In this document: positions 45,811 to 53,080 of the stretch, piece by piece
How positions within the stretch are numbered: the stretch's first letter is position 1
How the letters are laid out: the number at the start of each line of letters is the position of its first letter
NCBI GenBank assembly: GCA_951802115.1
Contig: CATOPL010000003.1
Location: 62,001 to 126,000, forward strand
Direction of reading: 5' to 3'
From: an uncultured Lachnospiraceae bacterium
GTDB taxonomy: Bacteria; Bacillota; Clostridia; Lachnospirales; Lachnospiraceae
Length of the DNA: 64,000 nucleotides
Translations under genes and position numbers: made by a program
Notes under the pieces: model-generated
Seen by the model: only the letters and a program-made list of their open reading frames with translations
What the model was told of the DNA's origin: nothing
Databases searched by the model: none

Positions 45811-46626
45811 TTATAGCACATCCGCAAAATGTACTTTTAGTTTCTGGAAAACGCTGCTGCCGATAATCCAGACCAGAATGGTCACCACCCAGAAATAGAT
45901 GTTCATCCATCCAAGCCCGGTAATAGTATCCGTCTGAAAAAGAGCCGCCCGATATCCATAGACGATATAACAAAGAGGATTCAGCTTCAGAATAATCAGG
46001 AAAGGATACTTTGCCAGCAGATCTTCCAGCGACCACATGATCGGCGTCATCCAGATTCCCACCTGCAGAAAAATGTTGATGATCTGGTTCAGATCTCTGA
46101 AAAAAATCACCAGAGCGCTGGTCAGCATACATACACCCGTGACAAAAATCATCAGACTGGCGCTGAAATAAACTACTTTCAGCGTATGCAATCCCGGATA
46201 ATATCCATACAGCGCAAACAAAATCAGCATGAACAGTACAAAAAAAGCATGGATAAACAATGCTGCAATCGTCTTTACCAGAGGCAGGATGTTAATATTG
46301 AATACTACTTTTTTCACCAGATAATTGTATTCCAGCAGAGCATTGGTTCCATTGCTCAGACTTTCCGAAAAATAAAACCAGGGTACAATACCGCTGACCA
46401 GCCACAGTACAAAAGGCACCGGAATCCCCTGTTTCAGTTCCGCCGTGGCGTTATTCAGTCCAATCTGAAAGACAAACCAGTAGACCAGTACAATAACTAC
46501 CGGCTGAACCATTGCCCAGACCACGCCGAAATAAGAACCGGCATATCTGGTTTTAAAATCATTTTTAGACAGCTTCCAGATCAGTTTCCTGTTTTTCCAG
46601 AAATCCAGAAACATACGGTCCGACAT
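45811..46626 (-). CDS. wzm: Polysaccharide ABC exporter permease (Wzm/TagG type)
   Basis: A 271-residue ABC-2 permease with six helices. Family stretches are SKNDFKTRYAGSYFGVVWA near the N-terminus, GIVPWFYFSES, and LIILKLNPLCYIVYGYRA near the C-terminus. It exports lipid-linked polysaccharide with the downstream ATPase. The ATG at 46626 follows GGAGG and avoids overlap with rfbC; a longer frame runs into rfbC. The position just after rfbC and before the 128-bp repeats is conserved operon style for rhamnose-containing glycans. Confidence 0.92.
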   Translation of the reverse strand: MSDRMFLDFWKNRKLIWKLSKNDFKTRYAGSYFGVVWAMVQPVVIVLVYWFVFQIGLNNATAELKQGIPVPFVLWLVSGIVPWFYFSESLSNGTNALLEYNYLVKKVVFNINILPLVKTIAALFIHAFFVLFMLILFALYGYYPGLHTLKVVYFSASLMIFVTGVCMLTSALVIFFRDLNQIINIFLQVGIWMTPIMWSLEDLLAKYPFLIILKLNPLCYIVYGYRAALFQTDTITGLGWMNIYFWVVTILVWIIGSSVFQKLKVHFADVL

Positions 46627-46637
46627 ACAGACCCTCC

Positions 46638-47189
46638 TTACTTTTTCAGTTCCCGGATGCCGCCCCACTTCTGATCTTTTTCAGAGATGATCAGCTCCAT
46701 TCCTTCCGGTAAAGGCCAGTCGACGCCAATCTGCGGATCATTCCACGCCAGTCCTCCCTCATCGTTTGGATGATAGAAATCTGTACATTTATAAGCAAAC
46801 TCTGCATAGTCTGACAATACCAGAAAACCATGCGCAAAATTTTTGGGAATAAAAAACTGCTTCTTGTTTTCTGCAGACAGGATTACGCCATACCATTGTC
46901 CATACGTAGCCGAACCGGGACGTAAATCCACGGCCACATCAAACACTTCGCCGCTGACTGCACGCACAAGCTTATCCTGAGGATAGTTGATCTGAAAATG
47001 CAGTCCTCTGAGCACACCTTTTTTAGATGCGGACTGATTGTCCTGCACAAACTCCATATCGATTCCAGCCGCAGCATAATCTTTATAATTATAGGTTTCC
47101 ATGAAATACCCGCGCTCATCTCCAAACACCGCCGGAGTGATAATTTTCAGACCTTCGATCCCGCAGGTCTCTACCGTGATCTTTCCCAT
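46638..47189 (-). CDS. rfbC: dTDP-4-dehydrorhamnose 3,5-epimerase
   Basis: A 183-residue RmlC enzyme, third step of dTDP-L-rhamnose synthesis. The cupin core has GVLRGLHFQ with the catalytic His, the SGEVFDVAVDLR strand and FAHGFLVLSDYAEFAYKCTDFY with the catalytic Tyr region. Length is normal. It follows rfbA by 21 nt. The other pathway genes, rfbB and rfbD, are not in the window. Confidence 0.95.
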   Translation of the reverse strand: MGKITVETCGIEGLKIITPAVFGDERGYFMETYNYKDYAAAGIDMEFVQDNQSASKKGVLRGLHFQINYPQDKLVRAVSGEVFDVAVDLRPGSATYGQWYGVILSAENKKQFFIPKNFAHGFLVLSDYAEFAYKCTDFYHPNDEGGLAWNDPQIGVDWPLPEGMELIISEKDQKWGGIRELKK

Positions 47190-47210
47190 CCTGGTTTCCT
47201 CTCTTTTTTT

Positions 47211-48080
47211 CTACAGTCCGTTAGCCACATCCATCAGATACTGACCATATGCCGTCTTCATCAGCGGCTCTGCCAGCATTAAAAGCTGTTCTTTATCAAT
47301 AAATTTTCTTCGGAACGCAATTTCCTCAATACAGGAAATATAAAGACCCTGCCGTTTCTGGAATGCAGCCACAAAATCCGCAGCATCCAGCAGCGCGTCG
47401 TGATTCCCCGTGTCCAGCCAGGCAAAACCGCGGCCCAGCGTCTCCACACGCAAAGTCCCTCTTCTCAGATACTCGTTGTTTATGCTCGTAATCTCGATCT
47501 CGCCGCGGGCAGAAGGCTTCACATTTTTCGCGATCTCCACCACGTCATTGTCATAAAAGTACAGTCCTGGCACCGCATAATTTGACTTCGGATACTCAGG
47601 TTTTTCTTCTATGGAAATCGCCATTCCGTTTTCATCAAACTCTACCACTCCGTACTCCCTTGGATCACGCACATAATATCCGAAGACCGTCGCACCGCTT
47701 TCATGGGACACTACGCGTTTGAGCACCTGCGAGAAACTCTGTCCATAAAAAATATTATCTCCCAGAATCAGCGCCACGCTGTCTTTCCCGATAAAATCAG
47801 CTCCGATGATAAATGCATCCGCCAGCCCTCTGGGCTGTTCCTGCACCGCATAGTCAAACCGCATGCCAAGCTGCCCGCCGTCCCCCAGCAGTTCCTCAAA
47901 TACCGGCAAATCTCTCGGTGTGGAAATGATCAGTACCTCCCGGATGCCTGCCAGCATCAGAATGGACAGGGGATAATAAATCATCGGTTTATCATAGACC
48001 GGCATAATCTGCTTGGATACCGCCTTTGTCAGCGGATACAGTCTCGTACCGGAGCCGCCCGCCAGTATAATTCCCTTCAT
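47211..48080 (-). CDS. rfbA: Glucose-1-phosphate thymidylyltransferase
   Basis: A 289-residue RmlA enzyme making dTDP-glucose. The signature [16 protein letters not shown] opens the protein, followed by [28 protein letters not shown] and [15 protein letters not shown]. The ATG at 48080 follows TAGGAGG; a longer frame upstream runs into the tandem repeats and is not coding. Together with rfbC it supplies part of the dTDP-rhamnose pathway for the glycosyltransferases of this locus. Confidence 0.96.
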   Translation of the reverse strand: MKGIILAGGSGTRLYPLTKAVSKQIMPVYDKPMIYYPLSILMLAGIREVLIISTPRDLPVFEELLGDGGQLGMRFDYAVQEQPRGLADAFIIGADFIGKDSVALILGDNIFYGQSFSQVLKRVVSHESGATVFGYYVRDPREYGVVEFDENGMAISIEEKPEYPKSNYAVPGLYFYDNDVVEIAKNVKPSARGEIEITSINNEYLRRGTLRVETLGRGFAWLDTGNHDALLDAADFVAAFQKRQGLYISCIEEIAFRRKFIDKEQLLMLAEPLMKTAYGQYLMDVANGL

Positions 48081-48096
48081 TACCAAATTCCTCCTA

Positions 48097-48304
48097 TTTA
48101 AAGTTCCGCATCTGGCTTCGTAATCTCTCTTTCCTCCGAAGGATTTTATGACGCACATGCGTCCTCAAATCCTTCCTGACATTCCTCTGCCAGATTCTGT
48201 TTTAAAGTTCCGCATCTGGCTTCGTAATCTCTCTTTCCTCCGAAGGATTTTATGACGCACGTGCGTCCTCAAATCCTTCCTGACATTCCTCTGCCAGATT
48301 CTGT
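48097..48304 (-). repeat. Tandem duplication, two 104-bp hairpin units
   Basis: Copies 48097-48200 and 48201-48304 differ at a single base. Each unit is a long nested hairpin: ATCTGGC/GCCAGAT outside, AAGGATTT/AAATCCTT in the middle, GACGCA/TGCGTC in the centre. The mismatch (CATG versus CGTG) lies at the centre of the hairpin. On the minus strand each unit ends in TGCGGAAC; the last copy leaves 22 nt to the rfbA start. Confidence 0.85.
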
Positions 48305-48307
48305 TTT

Positions 48308-49324
48308 TTATATTTTTTCACTTTCTAGTGTACGGAGCAGCAGATCACAGTCTGTCAGAAAATTTCTGGCAAACAGAAAGCAGAGCTGCCCGTCAATCTC
48401 TTTTACCTCATAAAGCCGTACAGACCGGTTATCCGGCATGGAAGAAAGCTCATATGTGCGGACTGGCTGAAAGTCCCGTGTATAATCCGCATAATAGACA
48501 GATGCCCCCTGATAGCTTTCACCCGGACAGGAATAGTCGCTGCTCACATAAAGACGCCAGCCTTCCTCTGTAGGTTCGCATCCCGCCATCTCATTATCCG
48601 CCACGGCAGGAAGCAGTTCCTCTGGCATACTCCACGTCTTGCCGTCATCCTCTGAAGTCATGACGCAAACAGCAGACGGTCCTTTGTCATATTGTTCCAT
48701 CTCAAAGAAATAAAAAAATGTCCCTTCCACACACCGGAGATCTCCGTCTTCCAGATTCTGCGCCCGGCTGATAATATCGGTTACATATTCCCAGTGATTC
48801 AGGTCTTTTGACCGGTACAGTTTTACCGTGTAAACGCCGTTCTCGCCATCCGGATCCGGATTGTTGATTGTTCCTTCGATCAAGGTATGCGTCAAAAACC
48901 AGCAGTCATCCTTTTTTATAAGAATCGGATCAATCGCCAGAAAATCCGTCTCCACAACTGTCTGATCACTGACGAACTCCCCTTCTCTGCTCAGTTGAAG
49001 GATGTGCGTCTCCTGCGCATGATTGCTGTATGCCACCGCATATCCGCCTGATTCTGCCCCGGCTTCTGTTTCGGCGGACATGTCTTGCACATAAAGCCAT
49101 GACGCGGACAACCCGTTATACTGCTGCGTCATATTTCCGTTCAAGTCAAGAACGCGAATTCCTTCCTCCACACTGGTTATAATTTGCTCTCCCAGAAATT
49201 TGGCGTCTGCATTGTGATAACCTGACAGTGTAAAACCATTTTCCTGCGTCCCCGTCTTTCCGACCGTCAGAGCAAGCGCACTCACCAGAACACCCAGTAT
49301 CGGAACCAGCATCTGTCTGTCCAT
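48308..49324 (-). CDS. Secreted beta-propeller protein with Asp box
   Basis: A 338-residue exported protein: an N-terminal hydrophobic segment (MLVPILGVLVSALALTVG) then repeated beta-strand blocks. One complete Asp-box (SEDDGKTWS) and phrases such as LYRSKDLNHWEYV and VYTVKLYR resemble five-bladed GH43 or sialidase-like propellers. Catalytic residues of a named glycosidase family are not evident. The ATG at 49324 has AAGGA at 8 nt, better than two earlier starts. It is the first gene behind a strong promoter and may bind or process the surface glycan. Confidence 0.75.
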   Translation of the reverse strand: MDRQMLVPILGVLVSALALTVGKTGTQENGFTLSGYHNADAKFLGEQIITSVEEGIRVLDLNGNMTQQYNGLSASWLYVQDMSAETEAGAESGGYAVAYSNHAQETHILQLSREGEFVSDQTVVETDFLAIDPILIKKDDCWFLTHTLIEGTINNPDPDGENGVYTVKLYRSKDLNHWEYVTDIISRAQNLEDGDLRCVEGTFFYFFEMEQYDKGPSAVCVMTSEDDGKTWSMPEELLPAVADNEMAGCEPTEEGWRLYVSSDYSCPGESYQGASVYYADYTRDFQPVRTYELSSMPDNRSVRLYEVKEIDGQLCFLFARNFLTDCDLLLRTLESEKI

Positions 49325-49367
49325 ATTTGATTTCCTTCTTTTTATATGAATGTCCATATTCTGGATG

Positions 49368-49396
49368 ATTATAACATTATTACACAATTATTACAA
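49368..49396 (-). promoter_or_regulatory. Promoter of the propeller-rfbA-rfbC-wzm region
   Basis: TTGTAA (49391-49396) and perfect TATAAT (49368-49373) are 17 nt apart on the minus strand with an extended TG. It is the best promoter at the head of the long minus-strand polysaccharide locus. Confidence 0.7.
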
Positions 49397-49453
49397 GTAC
49401 CGTGGATTTTTCGCTCCGGACGTGATATATTTACATAGCATAGGAGGAAATTT

Positions 49454-50950
49454 ATGAGACAACTTTACAGCAGACTTTTTCGACTTATAGAGCAATATTA
49501 CTGGATATGGTTTTCTTTTCTGACCGCCCTGACCGCTTTTTTATGCTTCCGCTGTCTTGGGATCGGCGTGATTGATTCCTGGGATGAAGCGCGTCACGGC
49601 ATCTCCGCCTATGAGATGATGCAGAGCGGTAATTATCTGATCAATACCTTTGCAGGGACAGCCGATTACTGGAATGTAAAACCTCCTCTTTCTTTTCTGA
49701 CCGTCGCCGCCGGATTTTCCCTTTTCGGTTACACGGCAGTGGGGCTCAGATTCTTTTCAGCGCTTTCCTATCTTCTGACTTCTGTTCTGACCGGACTGTT
49801 TGCCAGACGTTACGGACACGCCGCTTCACTGTTTACCATGGCGTTCCTGGCCGCCAATTATTTTCCGTTTAAGGCGCATCTGGTACGCGCCGGAGACGCG
49901 GACAGCCTTTATCTTCTTCTTTTTACTCTTGCCATGCTTGCCATGCTGAACATCCGGAAAAATCCGTACTGGATCTGCGTATGCGGACTTTGTTTTTCCT
50001 TTGCCTTTCTGACCAAAAGCTTTCATGCGGGAATGATTGCCGCTGCCGGCGGACTGTTTCTTCTGCTCACCGGTGAACTGAAACGCCTCAAACCGCATAT
50101 ATGGGCGGGATTTCTTCTCTCCGCTGCCGTTCCTGCTCTGCTGTGGGCGGTTTTTCGCTATCAATACGACGGAATGACGTTTTTCCGCTGTATGTATGAA
50201 GCGGACATTGCCGGACGAACGGCTGCGGGCGGGCTGGAAGGACATGGATTTCCGTTTACATTTTACCTGACGTCCATATTCTGGAATTTTGACCTGATCT
50301 ACGGTTTTTTAAGTCTGATCATCCTCTTGGGTATTTTGTATCTTCTGATCCGTCCTCTGAGGAAAAAGGATACGCCTCTGCCTGCCGCAGACCAGACCGG
50401 AATTCTTCTGTGGCTTTTCGTCCCTCTGTGCGGATTTTCCCTGGTGGCTACCAAGCTTATGTGGTATGTCTATCCCTGCATTGTTCCACTGTGCCTGCTG
50501 GCAGCCATCTTTCTGGACAGTTTCCTCAGAACAGAAAAAGTTCCCGCATGGCTTCTGTCTCTCTGTTTTGTGACTGCCGCTGCAGGAACTTCTGTTTTTA
50601 TATGGAATAATTATGAAGATAACGTCCGCGGCGCTCATTCCAATGCCCTGCAGACTTTTGTCATGGAGCAGTTCGACCGGAACGATCGCCTTGCAGGTTC
50701 TGTTGTCTATCTCGACGCCTATGATCCCTTTCTCTATGAAAACACGGACAGCTGGCAGCAGAATATGCGTCTGCTGGCCCTGATGGAAGGAGATCTCGAC
50801 TGCCGGGACGGCGGGGCCAAAGCCTTTCTTGAGGATGAGAAGAGTTGTCTTTTGATTCTCTCCATTCCGTTTCTTAACGATCATCCGCAGCTTATGCAAT
50901 ACGAGATCCTGGCGGACAACGGACAGTACCTGCTGCTTCAAAAACCGTAA
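49454..50950 (+). CDS. ArnT/PMT-like membrane glycosyltransferase (GT39/GT83 fold)
   Basis: A 498-residue integral membrane protein with about 11 helices and a short extracellular C-terminal domain. The first loop holds the signature IDSWDEARHGISAYEMM with the catalytic acidic pair, and YWNVKPPLSFLTVA follows. Such GT-C enzymes use polyprenyl-phosphate sugars on the outer face to decorate lipids, proteins or polymers. It is divergently transcribed from the polysaccharide locus, behind GGAGGAAA. The GtrA protein at 38344 could supply its lipid-linked donor. Confidence 0.88.
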   Translation: MRQLYSRLFRLIEQYYWIWFSFLTALTAFLCFRCLGIGVIDSWDEARHGISAYEMMQSGNYLINTFAGTADYWNVKPPLSFLTVAAGFSLFGYTAVGLRFFSALSYLLTSVLTGLFARRYGHAASLFTMAFLAANYFPFKAHLVRAGDADSLYLLLFTLAMLAMLNIRKNPYWICVCGLCFSFAFLTKSFHAGMIAAAGGLFLLLTGELKRLKPHIWAGFLLSAAVPALLWAVFRYQYDGMTFFRCMYEADIAGRTAAGGLEGHGFPFTFYLTSIFWNFDLIYGFLSLIILLGILYLLIRPLRKKDTPLPAADQTGILLWLFVPLCGFSLVATKLMWYVYPCIVPLCLLAAIFLDSFLRTEKVPAWLLSLCFVTAAAGTSVFIWNNYEDNVRGAHSNALQTFVMEQFDRNDRLAGSVVYLDAYDPFLYENTDSWQQNMRLLALMEGDLDCRDGGAKAFLEDEKSCLLILSIPFLNDHPQLMQYEILADNGQYLLLQKP

Positions 50951-50959
50951 GACGGCGTA

Positions 50960-51439
50960 TTAATCATACTGCTTTACTTCCACGCTCTTTTTCTCAAAGT
51001 CCAAAAAGAGCTGGAAAGCATATCCGTCATCGCTGGTATCCCAGATCTCCACAAATTTCGGCGAGATCTCGATAAGAATCTCCGTATCCTCATGACTGTA
51101 CTTGTTGTAGCTCTCCCAAAGATGCTTTTTGTAGCCCTCTGCAAAACGCTGACCCGGCTCTTCTGTCACCAGCCCTTTGTTGACGGCAATTCCTTCCACC
51201 TGCACACCGCTCCAGCACACAGCCACCTGCGGATTGGTCAGAAGCTGCTTTGTTTTGCGAAAATTTTTATCTGTCTTAAAGTAAATCTTCTCGTCATAAA
51301 ACAGACAGCTTACATTGCGCACCATCACGTAGTCGTTGACGCTCGAGGCCAGCGCCATAATCTTGCTGTCTCCGAGCATTTCAAACATCCGGTCCACCGC
51401 TTCCTGATAGGTGATTCCTTTGTTTAAAGTAAATTTCAT
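50960..51439 (-). CDS. Pyridoxamine 5'-phosphate oxidase-family flavin-binding protein
   Basis: A 159-residue split-barrel protein of the PNPOx-like family: IMALASSVNDYVMVRNVSCLFYDEKIYFKTDKN and TNPQVAVCW are the usual strands that bind FMN or F420. Exact substrate is unknown. The start at 51439 follows GGGAGG. It overlaps the riboflavin transporter region closely (14 nt after the ribU stop is crossed), so it is in the same FMN-riboswitch-controlled transcript, which fits an FMN-binding protein. It ends 9 nt from the convergent ArnT-like gene. Confidence 0.85.
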   Translation of the reverse strand: MKFTLNKGITYQEAVDRMFEMLGDSKIMALASSVNDYVMVRNVSCLFYDEKIYFKTDKNFRKTKQLLTNPQVAVCWSGVQVEGIAVNKGLVTEEPGQRFAEGYKKHLWESYNKYSHEDTEILIEISPKFVEIWDTSDDGYAFQLFLDFEKKSVEVKQYD

Positions 51440-51453
51440 CCTGCTTCCTCCCA

Positions 51454-52113
51454 TCAGCTGTTGATGATCCCGCGGATCACATTGCTCAGCCTTTTATAGA
51501 CAAAAAACGTAACTACAGAAGTTGCACCGTACTTAATCAGATTAAACGGGACAATACCAAGGAGTACCATGGACACTGCGTCTTTCATAGCCGGATTCAC
51601 CGCAGTACACATAGCGACAATATCGTCCATCGTCATTCCTGCCAGCTGGGCATAAAAAGGAATAATCATGTACAGATTCGTAAACACTGCCGTCACCGAC
51701 ACTGCGACCGTGCTCACAGCCATACCGATAATCGCTGTCTTTTTCGATTTTTTCCAGTGATAGATTGCAATCGCCGGCATTACATACGCACAGCTCAGCA
51801 TCAGTCCCTGAATCTCCCCTGTTCCAAAGGAAAGACTTCCCTGGATGATCAGCTGCAGCAGAATCTTCACCAGAATTACAAAAAAAGCCCCTACCGGTCC
51901 GAACATATAGCCGCCCATAATCTCCATGACTCCCGACAGGTCAAAAGACAAAAACGGAGGCAGGAACGGAAGCGGAAAACGAAGGAGCATGAGCACGGTA
52001 CTGACCGCCCCCATAAGTCCCACAAAAGCGATCATCCTTACCTGCGCACGGGCGGCATGATTCCCTCCTGACGATTCCATAACTGGTTCCATAGTTTCAT
52101 TTGTTCGATTCAT
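51454..52113 (-). CDS. ribU: Riboflavin ECF transporter S component
   Basis: A 219-residue S component with six helices. The RibU-type riboflavin-binding region is FLPPFLSFDLSGVMEIMGGYMFGPVGAF. It captures riboflavin and associates with the shared ECF ATPase/EcfT module, which is not encoded here. The ATG at 52113 follows GGAGG. The FMN riboswitch and terminator 260 nt upstream confirm the substrate class and the mode of control. Confidence 0.93.
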   Translation of the reverse strand: MNRTNETMEPVMESSGGNHAARAQVRMIAFVGLMGAVSTVLMLLRFPLPFLPPFLSFDLSGVMEIMGGYMFGPVGAFFVILVKILLQLIIQGSLSFGTGEIQGLMLSCAYVMPAIAIYHWKKSKKTAIIGMAVSTVAVSVTAVFTNLYMIIPFYAQLAGMTMDDIVAMCTAVNPAMKDAVSMVLLGIVPFNLIKYGATSVVTFFVYKRLSNVIRGIINS

Positions 52114-52346
52114 TCTGAATCCTCCTTCCATTAATCCATATTTCTGCTGCAGCCGCTGATATCTGCGTCAGCCGCGTACCGGCTTTGCCTGCGTACAGAC
52201 TGCACGGAAAGCAAATACTCAGTTAAGCGGCATTTCCGCCATGCAGTACCGGCTCGTCGCCTGCAGAAATAAAAGTTCACGCCTCTGCCATGATCCGGAC
52301 GCAGACAGAAAATCCTGTCCGAACGTTTTTTCATATCACACTGAAA

Positions 52347-52362
52347 TTTTCAAACACACTCT
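52347..52362. mobile_element. Solo MITE terminal repeat (relic)
   Basis: TTTTCAAACACACTCT matches the right end of the 164-bp element at 26388-26551. No partner end lies within 250 bp upstream. It lies in the ribU leader, 9 nt beyond the riboswitch terminator. Confidence 0.55.
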
Positions 52363-52371
52363 GAATGATAC

Positions 52372-52398
52372 AAAAAAACCGAAGACCATGGTCTTCGG
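52372..52398 (-). terminator. Riboswitch terminator
   Basis: CCGAAGACCATGGTCTTCGG (52379-52398) is a perfect palindrome followed on the minus strand by seven T. It directly follows the FMN aptamer and is the off-switch expression platform. Confidence 0.93.
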
Positions 52399-52418
52399 GC
52401 GCGTTTTTTGCAGAAAAT

Positions 52419-52540
52419 GTCTTTTCTCATCCGGACTATACCGTCGGTTCCGGAATTCCTCCTGTGAGGTCACCGGATCAGCCGCTTTCGCGGGTCATGG
52501 ACTATACCATCGGTAGGGACTTGCACCCTGCCACAAAGAC
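52419..52540 (-). ncRNA. FMN riboswitch (RFN element)
   Basis: On the minus strand the sequence contains GCAGGGTGCAAGTCCCTACC, ACCCGCGAAAGCGG, GATCCGGTGACC, GGAATTCCGGAACCGACGGT and ATAGTCCGGATG in order, the conserved core of the FMN aptamer. P1 is closed by GTCTTT/AAAGAC. It controls ribU and the downstream flavin-binding gene by transcription termination. Confidence 0.97.
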
Positions 52541-52679
52541 TTTCGGTATTCAGTTATGAACGAAGTGCTTGCAGTTACATTTCTCTGCTGTAAGATATTA
52601 TACTCCTGTATGCTTCAGCTGTAAATACCTGCGCGGCAATTTTTTCACTTCCCTGCCGGCTGTCAAAAAAGAAATTTTC

Positions 52680-52708
52680 TTGACTTCCTGTTTTTTTCGT
52701 TTTATACT
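52680..52708 (+). promoter_or_regulatory. Promoter of the rtcB unit
   Basis: TTGACT (52680-52685) and TATACT (52703-52708) are separated by 17 nt. About 45 nt downstream is the ribosome site of a 30-codon open frame. Confidence 0.75.
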
Positions 52709-52754
52709 ACGCGGTAGAAGCTTACAGACCCGATCTTAAGAAAGGAGGACAATC

Positions 52755-52847
52755 ATGACATACACAAACAATTTTTGTAACACCATCAATACTGTTCATT
52801 TCTGCAGAGGTCAGATTGTCCTGCCATTGTTTCCGGGTATGTGGTAA
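52755..52847 (+). CDS. Possible 30-residue leader peptide upstream of rtcB
   Basis: An ATG behind a strong AAAGGAGGACAATC ribosome site opens a 30-codon frame (MTYTNNFCNTINTVHFCRGQ...) ending in TAA. No family is recognised. The optimal ribosome site and position between promoter and rtcB, ahead of a terminator-like hairpin, suggest either a translated leader that controls read-through or a small functional peptide. It could also be the truncated start of a lost gene. Confidence 0.5.
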   Translation: MTYTNNFCNTINTVHFCRGQIVLPLFPGMW

Positions 52848-53012
52848 AATCATTTTCATCTTAGGAGAAAATGATTGTTCAAATGCGCTTTGGCGCTCCG
52901 GTTAAACATCAGCTATCCGAAGTTTCAGGAAATCTGTATCATAGAGCCGTACCCTCCATAGACAAGGGTACCCGTAATCATACCTCTGCGTCCCTGCAGG
53001 GGTATTTTTGCG
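52848..53012 (+). ncRNA. Candidate structured leader RNA of rtcB with terminator-like hairpin
   Basis: AATCATTTTC/GAAAATGATT (52848-52875) forms a 10-bp hairpin; CTTTGG/CCGAAG and GTACCC/GGGTAC form further helices; ATACCTCTGC/GCAGGGGTAT closes a final hairpin ending in TTTTT just before 53012. This order fits an attenuator in the 230-nt leader between the short frame and rtcB. No known riboswitch class was recognised. Confidence 0.5.
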
Positions 53013-53080
53013 CTTTTCCAGCTCAAATCAGGCTGCATTTCGAACAAGGCCGGCCTCTGCCAAAATCAGAAAGGAAATTT

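Noticed and set aside
48081..48158. Extended N-terminus of rfbA
   Set aside because: It runs into tandem repeats; the RmlA signature begins exactly at the ATG at 48080, which follows TAGGAGG.
52871..53080. 70-residue N-terminal extension of RtcB
   Set aside because: The stretch overlaps hairpins, lacks similarity to RtcB, and the ATG at 53081 has a strong ribosome site.
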